Source: Candidatus Gastranaerophilales bacterium (GTDB lineage Bacteria > Cyanobacteriota > Vampirovibrionia > Gastranaerophilales > Gastranaerophilaceae). Taken from it: 64,000 nt of DNA. Made by a program: the position numbers and the translations under genes. The DNA lies in assembly GCA_944325185.1 (NCBI GenBank), contig CALUZA010000047.1, forward strand, positions 1 to 64,000, in the 5' to 3' direction. The notes below the pieces were generated by a model. The model ran no database searches, had not been told where the DNA came from, and saw only the letters and a list, made by a program, of their open reading frames with translations. Positions 44,885-53,370 of the stretch are shown one piece after another. Numbering within the stretch: the stretch's first letter is position 1; each line of letters opens with the position of its first letter.

Positions 44885-45980
44885 TTTCTTTGTATAAAGT
44901 TGAATATTTCATATAATATTCTTCAGGATTTTCTTTTGCGGCCTTAATTATATCTTGAATTTCAATAAATTTTTTGGCTAAATTAGGGTCAAATTGTGCG
45001 CCTGCACATTTTTCAATTTCGTTTATTGCAGTTTCATGGCTTAGCGCAACCCTATATGATCGAGTTGAAGTCATTGCATCATAAGTATCCGCAAGAGCTA
45101 TTATTCTCGCAGAAAAAGGAATTTCCTCACCTTTTAAACCATCAGGATAGCCTCTGCCGTCCCATCTTTCATGATGATGTTTAACCCCCGGAGAAACTTC
45201 GTGTAATTTTTTTATACTGGCTATAAGCTTTTCAGAATTAGAAGGATGTGATTTCATAACCACAAACTCGCTATCCGTAAGCTTTCCCGGTTTACACAAA
45301 ATAGCTTGAGGAATTGCAATTTTACCTATATCATGTAAAAGTCCGGCTGTTTCAATTAATTCGAGCTGATCATCAGGAACATTTAATTCCTTTGCAAGTA
45401 TAATTGAATATAAAGTCACTCTCATGCTATGCCCATGGGTATAAGGATCTTTTGCATCTAATGCCGAAGCTATTGATTTAATGGTCTTATAAAATAATTC
45501 CTTTAAATCTTTTAAAATCATCGACTTTGAACTTGCTAAATCAAATTTATCTAATCCGTTTTTAACAACTTCCTGCAATTCTTCAGGATCAAAAGGTTTT
45601 AAAATATATTGAAATAAATTACACTTATTAACAGCATCAGTTATAATTTCAATATCGGAAAAACCCGTAAGAAGAACCTTTATAACATCAGGAGCAATAT
45701 GATTTGCTTCTTCTAAAAATTTTGTTCCTTCCATAATAGGCATTTTATGGTCAGAAACAATTAATGAAACATCATTAATATTTCTTTTTAAAACTTCCAG
45801 CCCCTCAAGCCCGTTAGAAGCTGTTAAAATATTATATTTACCTCGAAATGTTCTTTTTAAAAGCTGTAAATTATTAATTTCATCATCCACAATTAAAATA
45901 GTATGTTCATTATGCAAAGAAGTTGCACTGATTAAATCACCCACACTATTTAATAATAAATCATTTTTAACATTTAACAC
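44865..45980 (-). CDS. Response regulator with HD-GYP cyclic di-GMP phosphodiesterase domain
   Basis: 371 residues. Residues about 27-145 form a receiver domain with the acidic pair VDDE, phospho-acceptor Asp in IVSDHKMP, and Lys in ILKPFD. The HD-GYP domain has LLHDIGKIAIP and HHERWDGRGYPDGLKG, complete for metal binding and the GYP loop. It should degrade cyclic di-GMP when phosphorylated. The start is GTG at 45980 with GAGGAT six bases upstream. No partner kinase is adjacent. Confidence 0.93.
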   Translation of the reverse strand: MLNVKNDLLLNSVGDLISATSLHNEHTILIVDDEINNLQLLKRTFRGKYNILTASNGLEGLEVLKRNINDVSLIVSDHKMPIMEGTKFLEEANHIAPDVIKVLLTGFSDIEIITDAVNKCNLFQYILKPFDPEELQEVVKNGLDKFDLASSKSMILKDLKELFYKTIKSIASALDAKDPYTHGHSMRVTLYSIILAKELNVPDDQLELIETAGLLHDIGKIAIPQAILCKPGKLTDSEFVVMKSHPSNSEKLIASIKKLHEVSPGVKHHHERWDGRGYPDGLKGEEIPFSARIIALADTYDAMTSTRSYRVALSHETAINEIEKCAGAQFDPNLAKKFIEIQDIIKAAKENPEEYYMKYSTLYKEINNRYD

Positions 45981-46103
45981 AATAATATCCTCTTAAGCTG
46001 CCTTTCACAGCTTCCTCTTTTTTATCGGCATTATTTTGAAATTCTTTAATATTTTGATTAAGTTTTGTTAACAATATAATATCAGATTTTTTTATTTTTT
46101 ACA

Positions 46104-46134
46104 TCAAAAAGCCCTCTCTACTTGAGCAGGGCTT
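46104..46134 (-). terminator. Intrinsic terminator of the coiled-coil gene
   Basis: On the minus strand AAGCCCT ... AGGGCTT with a 12-base centre, then TTTTT. It lies 21 bases past the stop of the 139-residue gene. Confidence 0.75.
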
Positions 46135-46154
46135 AAAATTTATCTATTCTCTCT

Positions 46155-46574
46155 CTATTTAAAATATCCGAAACTGCTTTCAATATTCTGTTGATGCATT
46201 TCTTTTAAAGATTCATTATCTGCTTTCAGAGCTTCTAATCTTGATGTAATACTGTCATTTTGAACCTGAAGCGCTGTTTCATAATCACTTGATTCATTTT
46301 CTTCAGCTTCAACTTCTCTTTCTTCGGCATCTTTTAATTCATTTAATTCTGCCATTAAATCTTGATATTCATCACTTGAAGCATCCTCATCAAGACTATT
46401 TATTTCGCTTCTTATTCTTTCTTTTTCAACATCATATTTTGCATGAATTTCACTAATTTTTGATGAAGATTGCTTTTGTCTTAAACGAATGGATTCTTGA
46501 TTTTTTAATACTTGAAGTTCCATATCGCTTGCAGCGGCATCGTTATTAAAAATTCCCAATAAATCTGCTAACAT
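46155..46574 (-). CDS. Coiled-coil protein, 139 residues
   Basis: The sequence is almost entirely helical and charged, with heptad-like stretches (SKISEIHAKYDVEKERIRSEI, ELNELKDAEEREVEAEE, SRLEALKADNESL), and ends with FGYFK. It has no Cys, no signal peptide and no membrane span. It is probably a rod-like cytoplasmic or exported filament protein. AAAGGA precedes the ATG, and it has its own terminator. Divergent from the EF-hand gene, which could be functionally related only by position. Confidence 0.65.
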   Translation of the reverse strand: MLADLLGIFNNDAAASDMELQVLKNQESIRLRQKQSSSKISEIHAKYDVEKERIRSEINSLDEDASSDEYQDLMAELNELKDAEEREVEAEENESSDYETALQVQNDSITSRLEALKADNESLKEMHQQNIESSFGYFK

Positions 46575-46729
46575 AATTTGAAGTCCTTTTTTTCTTACAT
46601 ATTAATAAAAACAAATATATAAACTTGATTTCAAAAATATATAAATTAGTTACATTTCTTAACATAAATATCAATATTTTTTATATAAATTTTTTTATTA
46701 ACTTATAAAAACAAAAAGGAGAAGTAAAA

Positions 46730-47950
46730 ATGACAAACCCCATCAACAATTCAACATTCAAAAATATGGAAACACTTTACAACTTACAAAGAAATGAAAA
46801 ATATTATACAAAATGGATAGAAAGAGAAAAGGACAGCTTTTATCAAGATGAAATAGATTGGTTTAAAAATAGCATTAGCACAGAAGGCATAAACTTTGAT
46901 TATAACTTCATGGAAGGTAAAGACCCGAATAATCAAAAAGAATACGATGAACAAACACTTTTACTTGGGCAAGGTCAACTGGCAGAACTGGATACAAATC
47001 AAGATGGAGAAATCAGTTTTGATGAATACGTTTATGATCAAAACGCTTATATGCTAGAAGATCCTGAATTATATACTAAGGAAGACGTGCTTGAAGCACA
47101 TACTAATTCTGCGCTTTTATTTTCAATCATAGATAACGGTATGGGTAATTCCGATTCATCAGGAACACTCAGCGCAGAAGAATTTGCAAGTTTTTATAAA
47201 AATTTAGACCAGTTTGCTGTAGATGAAAATTCACAAGGCTATTTAACCGGTGAATTTGATGGTGTAGTAAACGTCAAAAATACCGATAATATGATTTCAT
47301 TTTTAATTGATAATCTTGTTCCACAATCATTGCAAGATCAAGAAAAAAATCTTTTAGATCAAATACTCACATTAAAAAATATGGAAAAACAACAAGTGAG
47401 CCAATTATATAAAAATATGATAAATTGGCAACAACAACACACAGATGCGATAAATAATGCCCTAGAAGCTTCTTATTTAGCAGAAACAGATGCTCAAAAA
47501 GATGAAATAGCACAGCAATATAACGACGAAGCCACAAAAATAGGTTATGAATTTGATTTTATGGAAGGTAAAGACCCCAATAATAAAGAAGAATATAATG
47601 AACAAACTCTAAAACTGGGTCAAGGTGATGTAATATCAATGGATACAAACGGAGATGGAGAAGTTAGCTACGAAGAATATCTTAATTACGAACTAAACGG
47701 CTTAACAGAAGAAGAATACGAAATAGCAAGACCCATCGCAGGAGAATTATTCCACATAATTGATGAAAATTTAGAAAATTCAGATTTCTCAGGAACACTT
47801 AGCGCAAAAGAATTTGCAAGTTTTTATAAAAATTTAGACCAACTAAAGATAGATGAGAACTTCCAAGGGCAACTAACAGGAGAATTTGACGGCAAACTCA
47901 ATATTGACAGCGTTGATATGATTACATTTATTGAACAATTTGCAAATTAA
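46730..47950 (+). CDS. EF-hand protein with an internal duplication
   Basis: 406 residues, acidic, without signal peptide. It consists of two similar halves. Each has a FMEGKDPNN segment, a canonical EF-hand loop (DTNQDGEISFDE at 88-99 and DTNGDGEVSYEE at 305-316), then a second acidic loop and SGTLSA(E/K)EFASFYKNLDQ. The loops have Asp/Asn at positions 1, 3 and 5, Gly at 6 and Glu at 12, so calcium binding is likely. A helical linker (about 210-290) joins the halves. The role is unknown; calcium-buffer or surface-attached roles are possible. AAAGGAG precedes the ATG. Confidence 0.85.
   Translation: MTNPINNSTFKNMETLYNLQRNEKYYTKWIEREKDSFYQDEIDWFKNSISTEGINFDYNFMEGKDPNNQKEYDEQTLLLGQGQLAELDTNQDGEISFDEYVYDQNAYMLEDPELYTKEDVLEAHTNSALLFSIIDNGMGNSDSSGTLSAEEFASFYKNLDQFAVDENSQGYLTGEFDGVVNVKNTDNMISFLIDNLVPQSLQDQEKNLLDQILTLKNMEKQQVSQLYKNMINWQQQHTDAINNALEASYLAETDAQKDEIAQQYNDEATKIGYEFDFMEGKDPNNKEEYNEQTLKLGQGDVISMDTNGDGEVSYEEYLNYELNGLTEEEYEIARPIAGELFHIIDENLENSDFSGTLSAKEFASFYKNLDQLKIDENFQGQLTGEFDGKLNIDSVDMITFIEQFAN
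47159..47841 (+). repeat. Near-identical direct repeat inside the EF-hand gene
   Basis: The 53 bases at 47159-47211 and 47789-47841 differ at only two positions (both leaving or minimally changing the protein), far closer than the surrounding halves. This points to recent duplication or gene conversion. Confidence 0.85.
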
Positions 47951-47954
47951 AAAA

Positions 47955-48704
47955 CTATAGTAATTGAGTCATAATTAAAGGACCGTCCTCACTTGCAACG
48001 ACAGTATGCTCAAAATGTGCGGACGGTTTTTTATCATCCGTTACAACCGTCCAACCGTCAGCCAAAGAATGAACTTCATCACAGCCTAAATTTAACATAG
48101 GCTCAATTGCAATTGCGCAATTTTTCTTTATCATCGTAGAGCAATTTGTACGATAATTAAACAAAAACGGGTCTTCATGCATTTCTCTACCAACGCCATG
48201 TCCGCCATATTGGCGAACTATTCCAAGTTTATTTTCGAGCGCAACATCTTCTATTGCAGCAGAAACATTTTCAAGCAAAGTATCTGGTATCATTTTTTCA
48301 ATTCCTGCATACAAAGCTTTTTCAGTTGCAGTTAAAAGATTTTGGACTTCAGAAGAAATTTTACCCACAGGATAAGTCCAAGCACCATCACCCACCATAC
48401 CTCTATAAGTAGCTCCGACATCAATAGAAACAACATCTCCTTCTTTTAAAATTCTATCTTTTGAAGGAATACCATGGACCACTTCTTCATTAATAGAAGC
48501 ACAAATTGAAGCCGGAAAACCTTGATAACCAAGGAAAGTAGGGTAGGCTTTATTTTTCTTTATTATATCAAAAGCAATTTTATCTAATTCAAGAGTTGAA
48601 ATCCCCGGCTCTATAACTTTTGCCATCTCCTGATGAACTAACGCTACAATTGAACCTGCATGACGCATTATTTTAATTTCTTCTCTTGATTTTTTATTTA
48701 TCAT
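47955..48704 (-). CDS. map: Methionine aminopeptidase, type I
   Basis: It removes the initiator methionine from nascent proteins. 249 residues, the usual length. Metal ligands are in VSIDVGAT and GDGAWT (two Asp), GHGVGREMHEDP (His) and IAIEPML, with a further Glu near the C-terminus. AAAGGA precedes the ATG. In many bacteria map directly follows adk in the spc operon; here an AbrB-like gene, a palindrome and a terminator intervene. Confidence 0.97.
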   Translation of the reverse strand: MINKKSREEIKIMRHAGSIVALVHQEMAKVIEPGISTLELDKIAFDIIKKNKAYPTFLGYQGFPASICASINEEVVHGIPSKDRILKEGDVVSIDVGATYRGMVGDGAWTYPVGKISSEVQNLLTATEKALYAGIEKMIPDTLLENVSAAIEDVALENKLGIVRQYGGHGVGREMHEDPFLFNYRTNCSTMIKKNCAIAIEPMLNLGCDEVHSLADGWTVVTDDKKPSAHFEHTVVASEDGPLIMTQLL

Positions 48705-48748
48705 AACTTTTCCTTTTCTTTAAGAACATTATACAACCAAAAGGAAAA

Positions 48749-49069
48749 TTATTGCGCTTTTTTAACTAAAACAGTATTTTCATTAATTTCGACATTAATA
48801 TAATCCGATGCAGGATCAATTTCCAATATATCTATCAAAGCCGAAGGTAGGTATATTCCATATCCGCAACCGCTTTTTTGAAAATTTCTCACCATATTAT
48901 TTTTGTATTTATCGAGTTCTTCAGGATTTACCGGCGAAAAATGAAGACTTGAATTTTTGGCAACAATTAAAATTTTAACTTCATCTGGCTTATAGCCTAA
49001 AAGCTTCAATAAAGACTTTTGAAAATAGAGCACCCAACCATTTCCGCTTGGTTTTAATTTTTTCTTCAT
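48749..49069 (-). CDS. Tandem AbrB-like (swapped-hairpin) regulator
   Basis: 106 residues with two similar halves. Residues about 3-35 (LKPSGNGWVLYFQKSLLKLLGYKPDE) and 59-106 (RNFQKSGCGYGIYLPSALIDILEI) each match the SpoVT/AbrB antitoxin layout: a basic strand, a SGN/SGC-type turn, LYFQK/IYLPS, a short helix and closing strands. Two halves in one chain would make a pseudo-dimer that could bind DNA alone. A toxin partner is not adjacent. A 33-base-arm palindrome just upstream is a plausible operator. AAGGGC precedes the ATG. Confidence 0.6.
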   Translation of the reverse strand: MKKKLKPSGNGWVLYFQKSLLKLLGYKPDEVKILIVAKNSSLHFSPVNPEELDKYKNNMVRNFQKSGCGYGIYLPSALIDILEIDPASDYINVEINENTVLVKKAQ

Positions 49070-49087
49070 ATATGCCCTTTAAAATGT

Positions 49088-49171
49088 TAATATAATTCCA
49101 ATAAAATGTATTATTGACTAGATTATAAAAAAATTGTATAGTCAATAATACATTACAATGGAATTATATTA
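49088..49171. repeat. Long inverted repeat (33-base arms, 18-base centre)
   Basis: Arms at 49088-49120 and 49139-49171 match in 30 of 33 positions. TTGACT (49114-49119), a 17-base spacer and TATAGT (49137-49142) form a plus-strand promoter inside it; the mirror on the minus strand is TTGACT-17-TCTAGT. It lies between the AbrB-like gene and the adk terminator. It may be an autoregulatory operator or a small mobile (MITE-like) relic. Confidence 0.6.
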
Positions 49172-49205
49172 GATATATAATTATGCTCAGACTGTTTGGT
49201 TTATT

Positions 49206-49232
49206 AAAAAAGCTCCCAAATAAGGGAGCTTT
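49206..49232 (-). terminator. Intrinsic terminator after adk
   Basis: On the minus strand AAAGCTCCC - TTATTT - GGGAGCTTT, a 9-pair stem, followed by a run of T. It closes the rpsE-rpmD-rplO-secY-adk unit. Confidence 0.9.
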
Positions 49233-49249
49233 CAAACAAGATTAAAGAT

Positions 49250-49918
49250 TTATTTCTCTTCAAAGATTATATTTTTTAAATTTTCCCAAATTTCACTTAT
49301 GGGCTTATTCGCGTCCAACTCTTTTAGTATTCCCATCTGCTTGAAATAGTCATACAAAGGAGCAGTTTCTTTTTCATAAGTCTCAAAACGAAGACGAGCA
49401 GTTTCTTCGTTATCATCTTTTCTTTGAGTTAATTTTGTATCGCAAATATCACAATAATCCATAATTTTTGGAGGATTAGAGATTAAATTGTATATTGTAC
49501 CACATTTTGGACAGCTTCTTCTATTTACCAGTCTTTGAACTAAAACTTCTGTCGGAATATCGAAATATACAGCAAGAGTGTCTTCTTTAAGATTAAATGT
49601 GTTTATTTCGTCCATGATTTCTTTCAAAGCTTCAGCCTGTTCAACCGAACGAGGAAAACCGTCTAAAATATAGCCATTCAAGCAATCATCCTTTTGAAGT
49701 CTGTCTTTTATGACATCAGACACAACCTTAAGCGGAACTAATTGCCCTTTATCAATATATCCTTTTGCAATAACACCAAGCTCTGTGCCATCTTGAATAT
49801 TTTTTCTCAAAAGAGAACCAGTATCAATGTGAGGTATTGAAAGCTTGTCTGCAAGTCTTGAAGTTTGTGTACCTTTACCTGAACCCGGAGGTCCTAAAAA
49901 TATAAATACTTTCTTCAT
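49250..49918 (-). CDS. adk: Adenylate kinase with zinc lid
   Basis: Interconverts AMP, ADP and ATP. 222 residues. P-loop GPPGSGKGTQ near the N-terminus; AMP-binding DTGSLLR and LDGFPRSVEQA; lid CPKC-x16-CDIC, four Cys holding zinc as in Gram-positive adenylate kinases (most Gram-negative ones lack it); and the ARLRFETY segment. AAGGA precedes the ATG. It is the last gene of the ribosomal unit and is followed by a terminator. Confidence 0.97.
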   Translation of the reverse strand: MKKVFIFLGPPGSGKGTQTSRLADKLSIPHIDTGSLLRKNIQDGTELGVIAKGYIDKGQLVPLKVVSDVIKDRLQKDDCLNGYILDGFPRSVEQAEALKEIMDEINTFNLKEDTLAVYFDIPTEVLVQRLVNRRSCPKCGTIYNLISNPPKIMDYCDICDTKLTQRKDDNEETARLRFETYEKETAPLYDYFKQMGILKELDANKPISEIWENLKNIIFEEK

Positions 49919-49928
49919 TTTTTATCCT

Positions 49929-51269
49929 TTATTGTTGTAAGAAACTTTCATAGTTCTTAGCTAACATGTGAGTTTTAATTTGATTAATAAAATCTAACGC
50001 AACACCGACAAGAATGATTAAGCTTGTCGCACCAATACCTTGAAAAGTAGTTATATTGGTAATTTTTGTAGCAACAGTAGGAATTAATGCAATAATACCC
50101 AATGCTAAAGCACCAATCAAGGTAATTCTGGTTAAGATTTCATTTAACTTATCAGCGGTAGGCTTGCCAGGTTTTACGCCTGGAATAGCTGAACCATATT
50201 TCTTTAAATTATTTGCAATTTCTTTTGGTTGCATTGAAGGAATAATTGACGCATAGAAAAATGTCAAAGTAACTATTAACACAAAATAAATTACATAATA
50301 GCTTAAAGAATTAGCACTAAACAGCAAATTTAGTCTTTCAAATATACCCGCCAAAACAGGGTTTTCAACATGCATTTGTTGTACAAATCCAAGCACCGTC
50401 GCAGGGAACAACAAAATTGCAACAGCAAAGATTATAGGCATAACCCCGCCGGGATTTAATTTAAAAGGAATATTTGTATTTTGTCCGCCATATACTTTAT
50501 TTCCAACCTGACGTCTTGCAGATACTATGGGAACTTTTCTTGCAGCTTCATGAAGAACTATGATGAATATAATTGTTGCAAGAAATATTGCAATCAAAGC
50601 CACAAGCCCAAGTTGAAGCATGGCATCTTGTCTGACTAAAGTTGCCGTTCTATCGCAATATAGAGGGATACCCGCAATAATACCCACAAAGATTAATAAA
50701 GAAGCCCCGTTTCCAACGCCTTTTTCTGTTATTAACTCTGCAAGCCACATAACAATCATAGCACCTGCAGTAAGAGAAACGGCAGATCCTACAAAGAACA
50801 TCACAGGATTAACCCCATGTATAATCGCTCCGGGAAGCTTATACAAAGCAAGAGCAAAAATAACCGATTGAAACAACGCTAAAAATACAGAGAAAACTCT
50901 TGTTAATTGTTGTATTTTTCTGCGGCCTGCTTCGCCTTCTTCCTTTTGCGCTTTTTCCAAACTTGGAACAATAACGGCCATTAATTGCATAATAATTGAA
51001 GATGTAATATAAGGACCAATACCAAGAGCAAAAATAGAAACTTTACCCAAAGCACCGCCCGAAAACATATCCAAAAAACCAATTAAATTATTGCCGCTAG
51101 CCAAATTTAAAAACACTTCATTATTTATGCCATAAATTGGCAACTGTGCGCCAAATCTAAACAATGCAATTATGGCAAAAGTGAATATCAGCTTTTGCTT
51201 TAATCCACTTGCTTGCCAACTTGCCATTAAATTTTGCACAACTTTTTCTGAATCGATATTTTGTTGCAT
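49929..51269 (-). CDS. secY: Protein translocase subunit SecY
   Basis: The channel subunit of the general secretion pathway. 446 residues with ten membrane spans; family signatures include FRFGAQLPIYGIN, the plug region with GGALGKVSIFALGIGPYI, QQLTRVFSVFLALFQS, and NPGGVMPIIFA. ATG overlaps the last base of the rplO stop. No SecE or SecG gene is in the window. An atypical start context without a close ribosome site suggests coupling to rplO. Confidence 0.97.
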   Translation of the reverse strand: MQQNIDSEKVVQNLMASWQASGLKQKLIFTFAIIALFRFGAQLPIYGINNEVFLNLASGNNLIGFLDMFSGGALGKVSIFALGIGPYITSSIIMQLMAVIVPSLEKAQKEEGEAGRRKIQQLTRVFSVFLALFQSVIFALALYKLPGAIIHGVNPVMFFVGSAVSLTAGAMIVMWLAELITEKGVGNGASLLIFVGIIAGIPLYCDRTATLVRQDAMLQLGLVALIAIFLATIIFIIVLHEAARKVPIVSARRQVGNKVYGGQNTNIPFKLNPGGVMPIIFAVAILLFPATVLGFVQQMHVENPVLAGIFERLNLLFSANSLSYYVIYFVLIVTLTFFYASIIPSMQPKEIANNLKKYGSAIPGVKPGKPTADKLNEILTRITLIGALALGIIALIPTVATKITNITTFQGIGATSLIILVGVALDFINQIKTHMLAKNYESFLQQ

Positions 51270-51712
51270 TATACTAATTCTGCCTTTCCACCAGCACGTT
51301 CTATTTTTTCTTTTGCACTCGGGCTAAAGTAAGAAGCTCTTACAACTATAGCCTTTGAAATTTCACCATTTCCGAGTATTCTTAACGCGACAGCAGAAGA
51401 GGAAGCTTTTTTATTTTCTTGTAAATAAGCTAAATCTACAGTTTCTACATCTAATTCAGCTAATCTTGCAATGTTAATTGCACAAGATTCTTCTCTAAAT
51501 TTATTTTTAAAGCCTTTCAATTTAGGCATTTGTCTGTATGAAGGCATTTGACCACCTTCGAAACCACGTTTATGAGAATTCCCGGATCTTTGTCCTTCGC
51601 CGTTGTTTCCACGACAAGATGTTTTACCATGACCTGAAGCTATGCCTCTACCTTTACGTTTTTTAGCATGAGTAGCGCCTTCAGCGGGTCTTATATCTTC
51701 TAAACTTAACAT
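51269..51712 (-). CDS. rplO: 50S ribosomal protein L15
   Basis: 147 residues, an early-assembling protein of the large subunit. The basic Gly-rich N-terminal arm (KKRKGRGIASGHGKTSCRG) and GFEGGQMPSYRQMPKLKGF are diagnostic. It sits between rpmD and secY, the order usual in bacteria. Confidence 0.98.
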   Translation of the reverse strand: MLSLEDIRPAEGATHAKKRKGRGIASGHGKTSCRGNNGEGQRSGNSHKRGFEGGQMPSYRQMPKLKGFKNKFREESCAINIARLAELDVETVDLAYLQENKKASSSAVALRILGNGEISKAIVVRASYFSPSAKEKIERAGGKAELV

Positions 51713-51727
51713 TTATTCTTACCTTTC

Positions 51728-51910
51728 TTATTCAACAATTTCAACAATGTGAGGTACTTTATTTACCATACCTAAAATTGTAGCACTAGCCATGTGCTCT
51801 ACTACTTGATCTTTTTTAGTCAAACCAAGCGCACGAACCACTCTGATTTGTTTTTCGCTTGCGCCGATTGTACTTCTTACTTGTTTAATTTTTATTTTTT
51901 TATCTGCCAT
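51728..51910 (-). CDS. rpmD: 50S ribosomal protein L30
   Basis: 60 residues, small single-domain protein. IKIKQVRSTIGASEKQIRVVRALGL matches the conserved L30 N-terminus. It sits 16 bases downstream of rpsE and 15 upstream of rplO. Some cyanobacterial genomes lack rpmD, so its presence is a mild argument against a true cyanobacterium. Confidence 0.97.
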   Translation of the reverse strand: MADKKIKIKQVRSTIGASEKQIRVVRALGLTKKDQVVEHMASATILGMVNKVPHIVEIVE

Positions 51911-51926
51911 TTCTATATACCTTTAA

Positions 51927-52565
51927 TTATTTTTGTAACATATCTTTTACGCTGATACCTCTAACAGCAGCAACATCTTTAAATGTTCTTAGTGATTTTA
52001 GCGCATTTAATGTTGCATTAGCTGCATTAAGAGGAGATTTGGAACCTAAAGATTTAGATAAAATATTTTCAACACCTGCAAGTTCCAATACTGCACGAAC
52101 AGCACCACCGGCGATAACACCTGTACCTTTTGAAGCAGGTCTCAATATAACCGAACCGGCACCTGAACGTCCTGTAATCATATGAGGAATTGTTGCATTA
52201 AACAAAGGAACTGAAACAAGATTTTTTCTTGCATCAGCAACAGCTTTTTGAATTGCAATAATAACTTCAGCCGCTTTTGCAACGCCCATTCCAACCATAC
52301 CTTTTTTGTTTCCGACAATAACAATAGCTCTAAAAGAAAGCTTTTTACCACCTTTTACAACTTTTGTTACACGACGAATTTGAACAACTTGTTCTTTCCA
52401 TTCTGATTCAGTCGGTTCAACCGTTTCAATTTTTCTTCTTCTGCCTTTTCTTTGAGGCTTCTTTTCTTCTTTTACTTCTTCCTGAGCTTCTTGATTAACA
52501 GTTTCTTCAACAACTTCAACTGTTTCAACAACTTCTTGCTCTTGGATTTCTTTGTTTTCTTCCAC
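51927..52565 (-). CDS. rpsE: 30S ribosomal protein S5 with an acidic N-terminal extension
   Basis: 212 residues against a usual 160-175. The S5 core begins near residue 57 ([19 protein letters not shown]), with [16 protein letters not shown] and the [18 protein letters not shown] segment following. The preceding 50 residues are Glu/Val/Gln-rich and then basic (RKGRRRK), an extension also seen in some cyanobacterial relatives. The start is GTG at 52565 with AAAGG upstream. rplR, normally immediately upstream, is missing: the unit begins here with its own promoter. Confidence 0.96.
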   Translation of the reverse strand: MEENKEIQEQEVVETVEVVEETVNQEAQEEVKEEKKPQRKGRRRKIETVEPTESEWKEQVVQIRRVTKVVKGGKKLSFRAIVIVGNKKGMVGMGVAKAAEVIIAIQKAVADARKNLVSVPLFNATIPHMITGRSGAGSVILRPASKGTGVIAGGAVRAVLELAGVENILSKSLGSKSPLNAANATLNALKSLRTFKDVAAVRGISVKDMLQK

Positions 52566-52735
52566 GTTTATTACCTTTCTTAATGTGAATTATTATACTT
52601 CTCTGTTCCCATAAACTAAAAAAGAACAACAAAACCGACCTTATTTAAAAAGCCTGATTTATATGTTCGATGTTGGGATTTCTGACATGGATTATTTTAT
52701 AATAAGCAAAATTTTTTGCAACCGTTTTTTTAAAA

Positions 52736-53350
52736 TTACTTTATACCGTTTTTTCCTATCGCAACTATATATTGATCAATCCCCAGTACATTTGGAATTT
52801 TATCACCGTTTACATCATAGAAAAACAACCCGCAACTATTCAATCTATCTCTTTTTTGAGTTTGTAATGGGCTATAAATATAACTTTCCGTTGTTGTACA
52901 ATTTTTATTTAATTTAATTGCAACATAAGTACCATTATTTAAACTAAAGCCATACTTAAAGATTGAAGGATTAACATTATTTATTTTTGTACTAGTTTCA
53001 TCCACTAAATCACCCGATAAATATGCAGGAGCTAAATCTACATTTCTCAAACCCTTTAAATAATTTCTGTACAAATTCATTAATTTTTCATCCGCATCAT
53101 CGTCAGTAATCAAAAATTCAGTACCATCAAGCGTTTTTAAATTATACAAGGTGTAATTAATGGTATTTTTTGCAAGAATTTGTTTTGAAGCAAAATCCAG
53201 CTGATATAGCATATTCGCACCAGATTTTTTTAAAACATCCCTTCTAAAATCACTTGGTCGCAAAACATCAGCTATAGCAGCATAAATTATAGCAATTACA
53301 ATCATTGTAATTAAAGATTCTACTAAAGTGAATGCTGATTTAACCTTCAA
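52736..53350 (-). CDS. Prepilin-like protein, third of a three-gene set
   Basis: 204 residues. KSA-FTLVESL at the N-terminus followed by a hydrophobic helix is the type IV prepilin/pseudopilin signature, with Ala instead of Gly just before the cleavage point and Glu at position +5. The C-terminus has FFYDVNGDKIPNVLGIDQYIV, a motif shared with the neighbours. Two Cys may pair. The start is TTG at 53350 with AGGAG upstream. It follows its sister gene by 20 bases. Probably a minor pilin or secretion pseudopilin; pilB/pilC and the prepilin peptidase are not in the window. Confidence 0.8.
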   Translation of the reverse strand: MKVKSAFTLVESLITMIVIAIIYAAIADVLRPSDFRRDVLKKSGANMLYQLDFASKQILAKNTINYTLYNLKTLDGTEFLITDDDADEKLMNLYRNYLKGLRNVDLAPAYLSGDLVDETSTKINNVNPSIFKYGFSLNNGTYVAIKLNKNCTTTESYIYSPLQTQKRDRLNSCGLFFYDVNGDKIPNVLGIDQYIVAIGKNGIK

Positions 53351-53370
53351 TGCCTCTGCTCCTTTGAAGA

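Noticed and set aside
52690-52735. Possible terminator after the prepilin-like genes (GCAAAA/TTTTGC)
   Set aside because: The stem is weak, all A-T except two pairs, and no T run follows on the minus strand.
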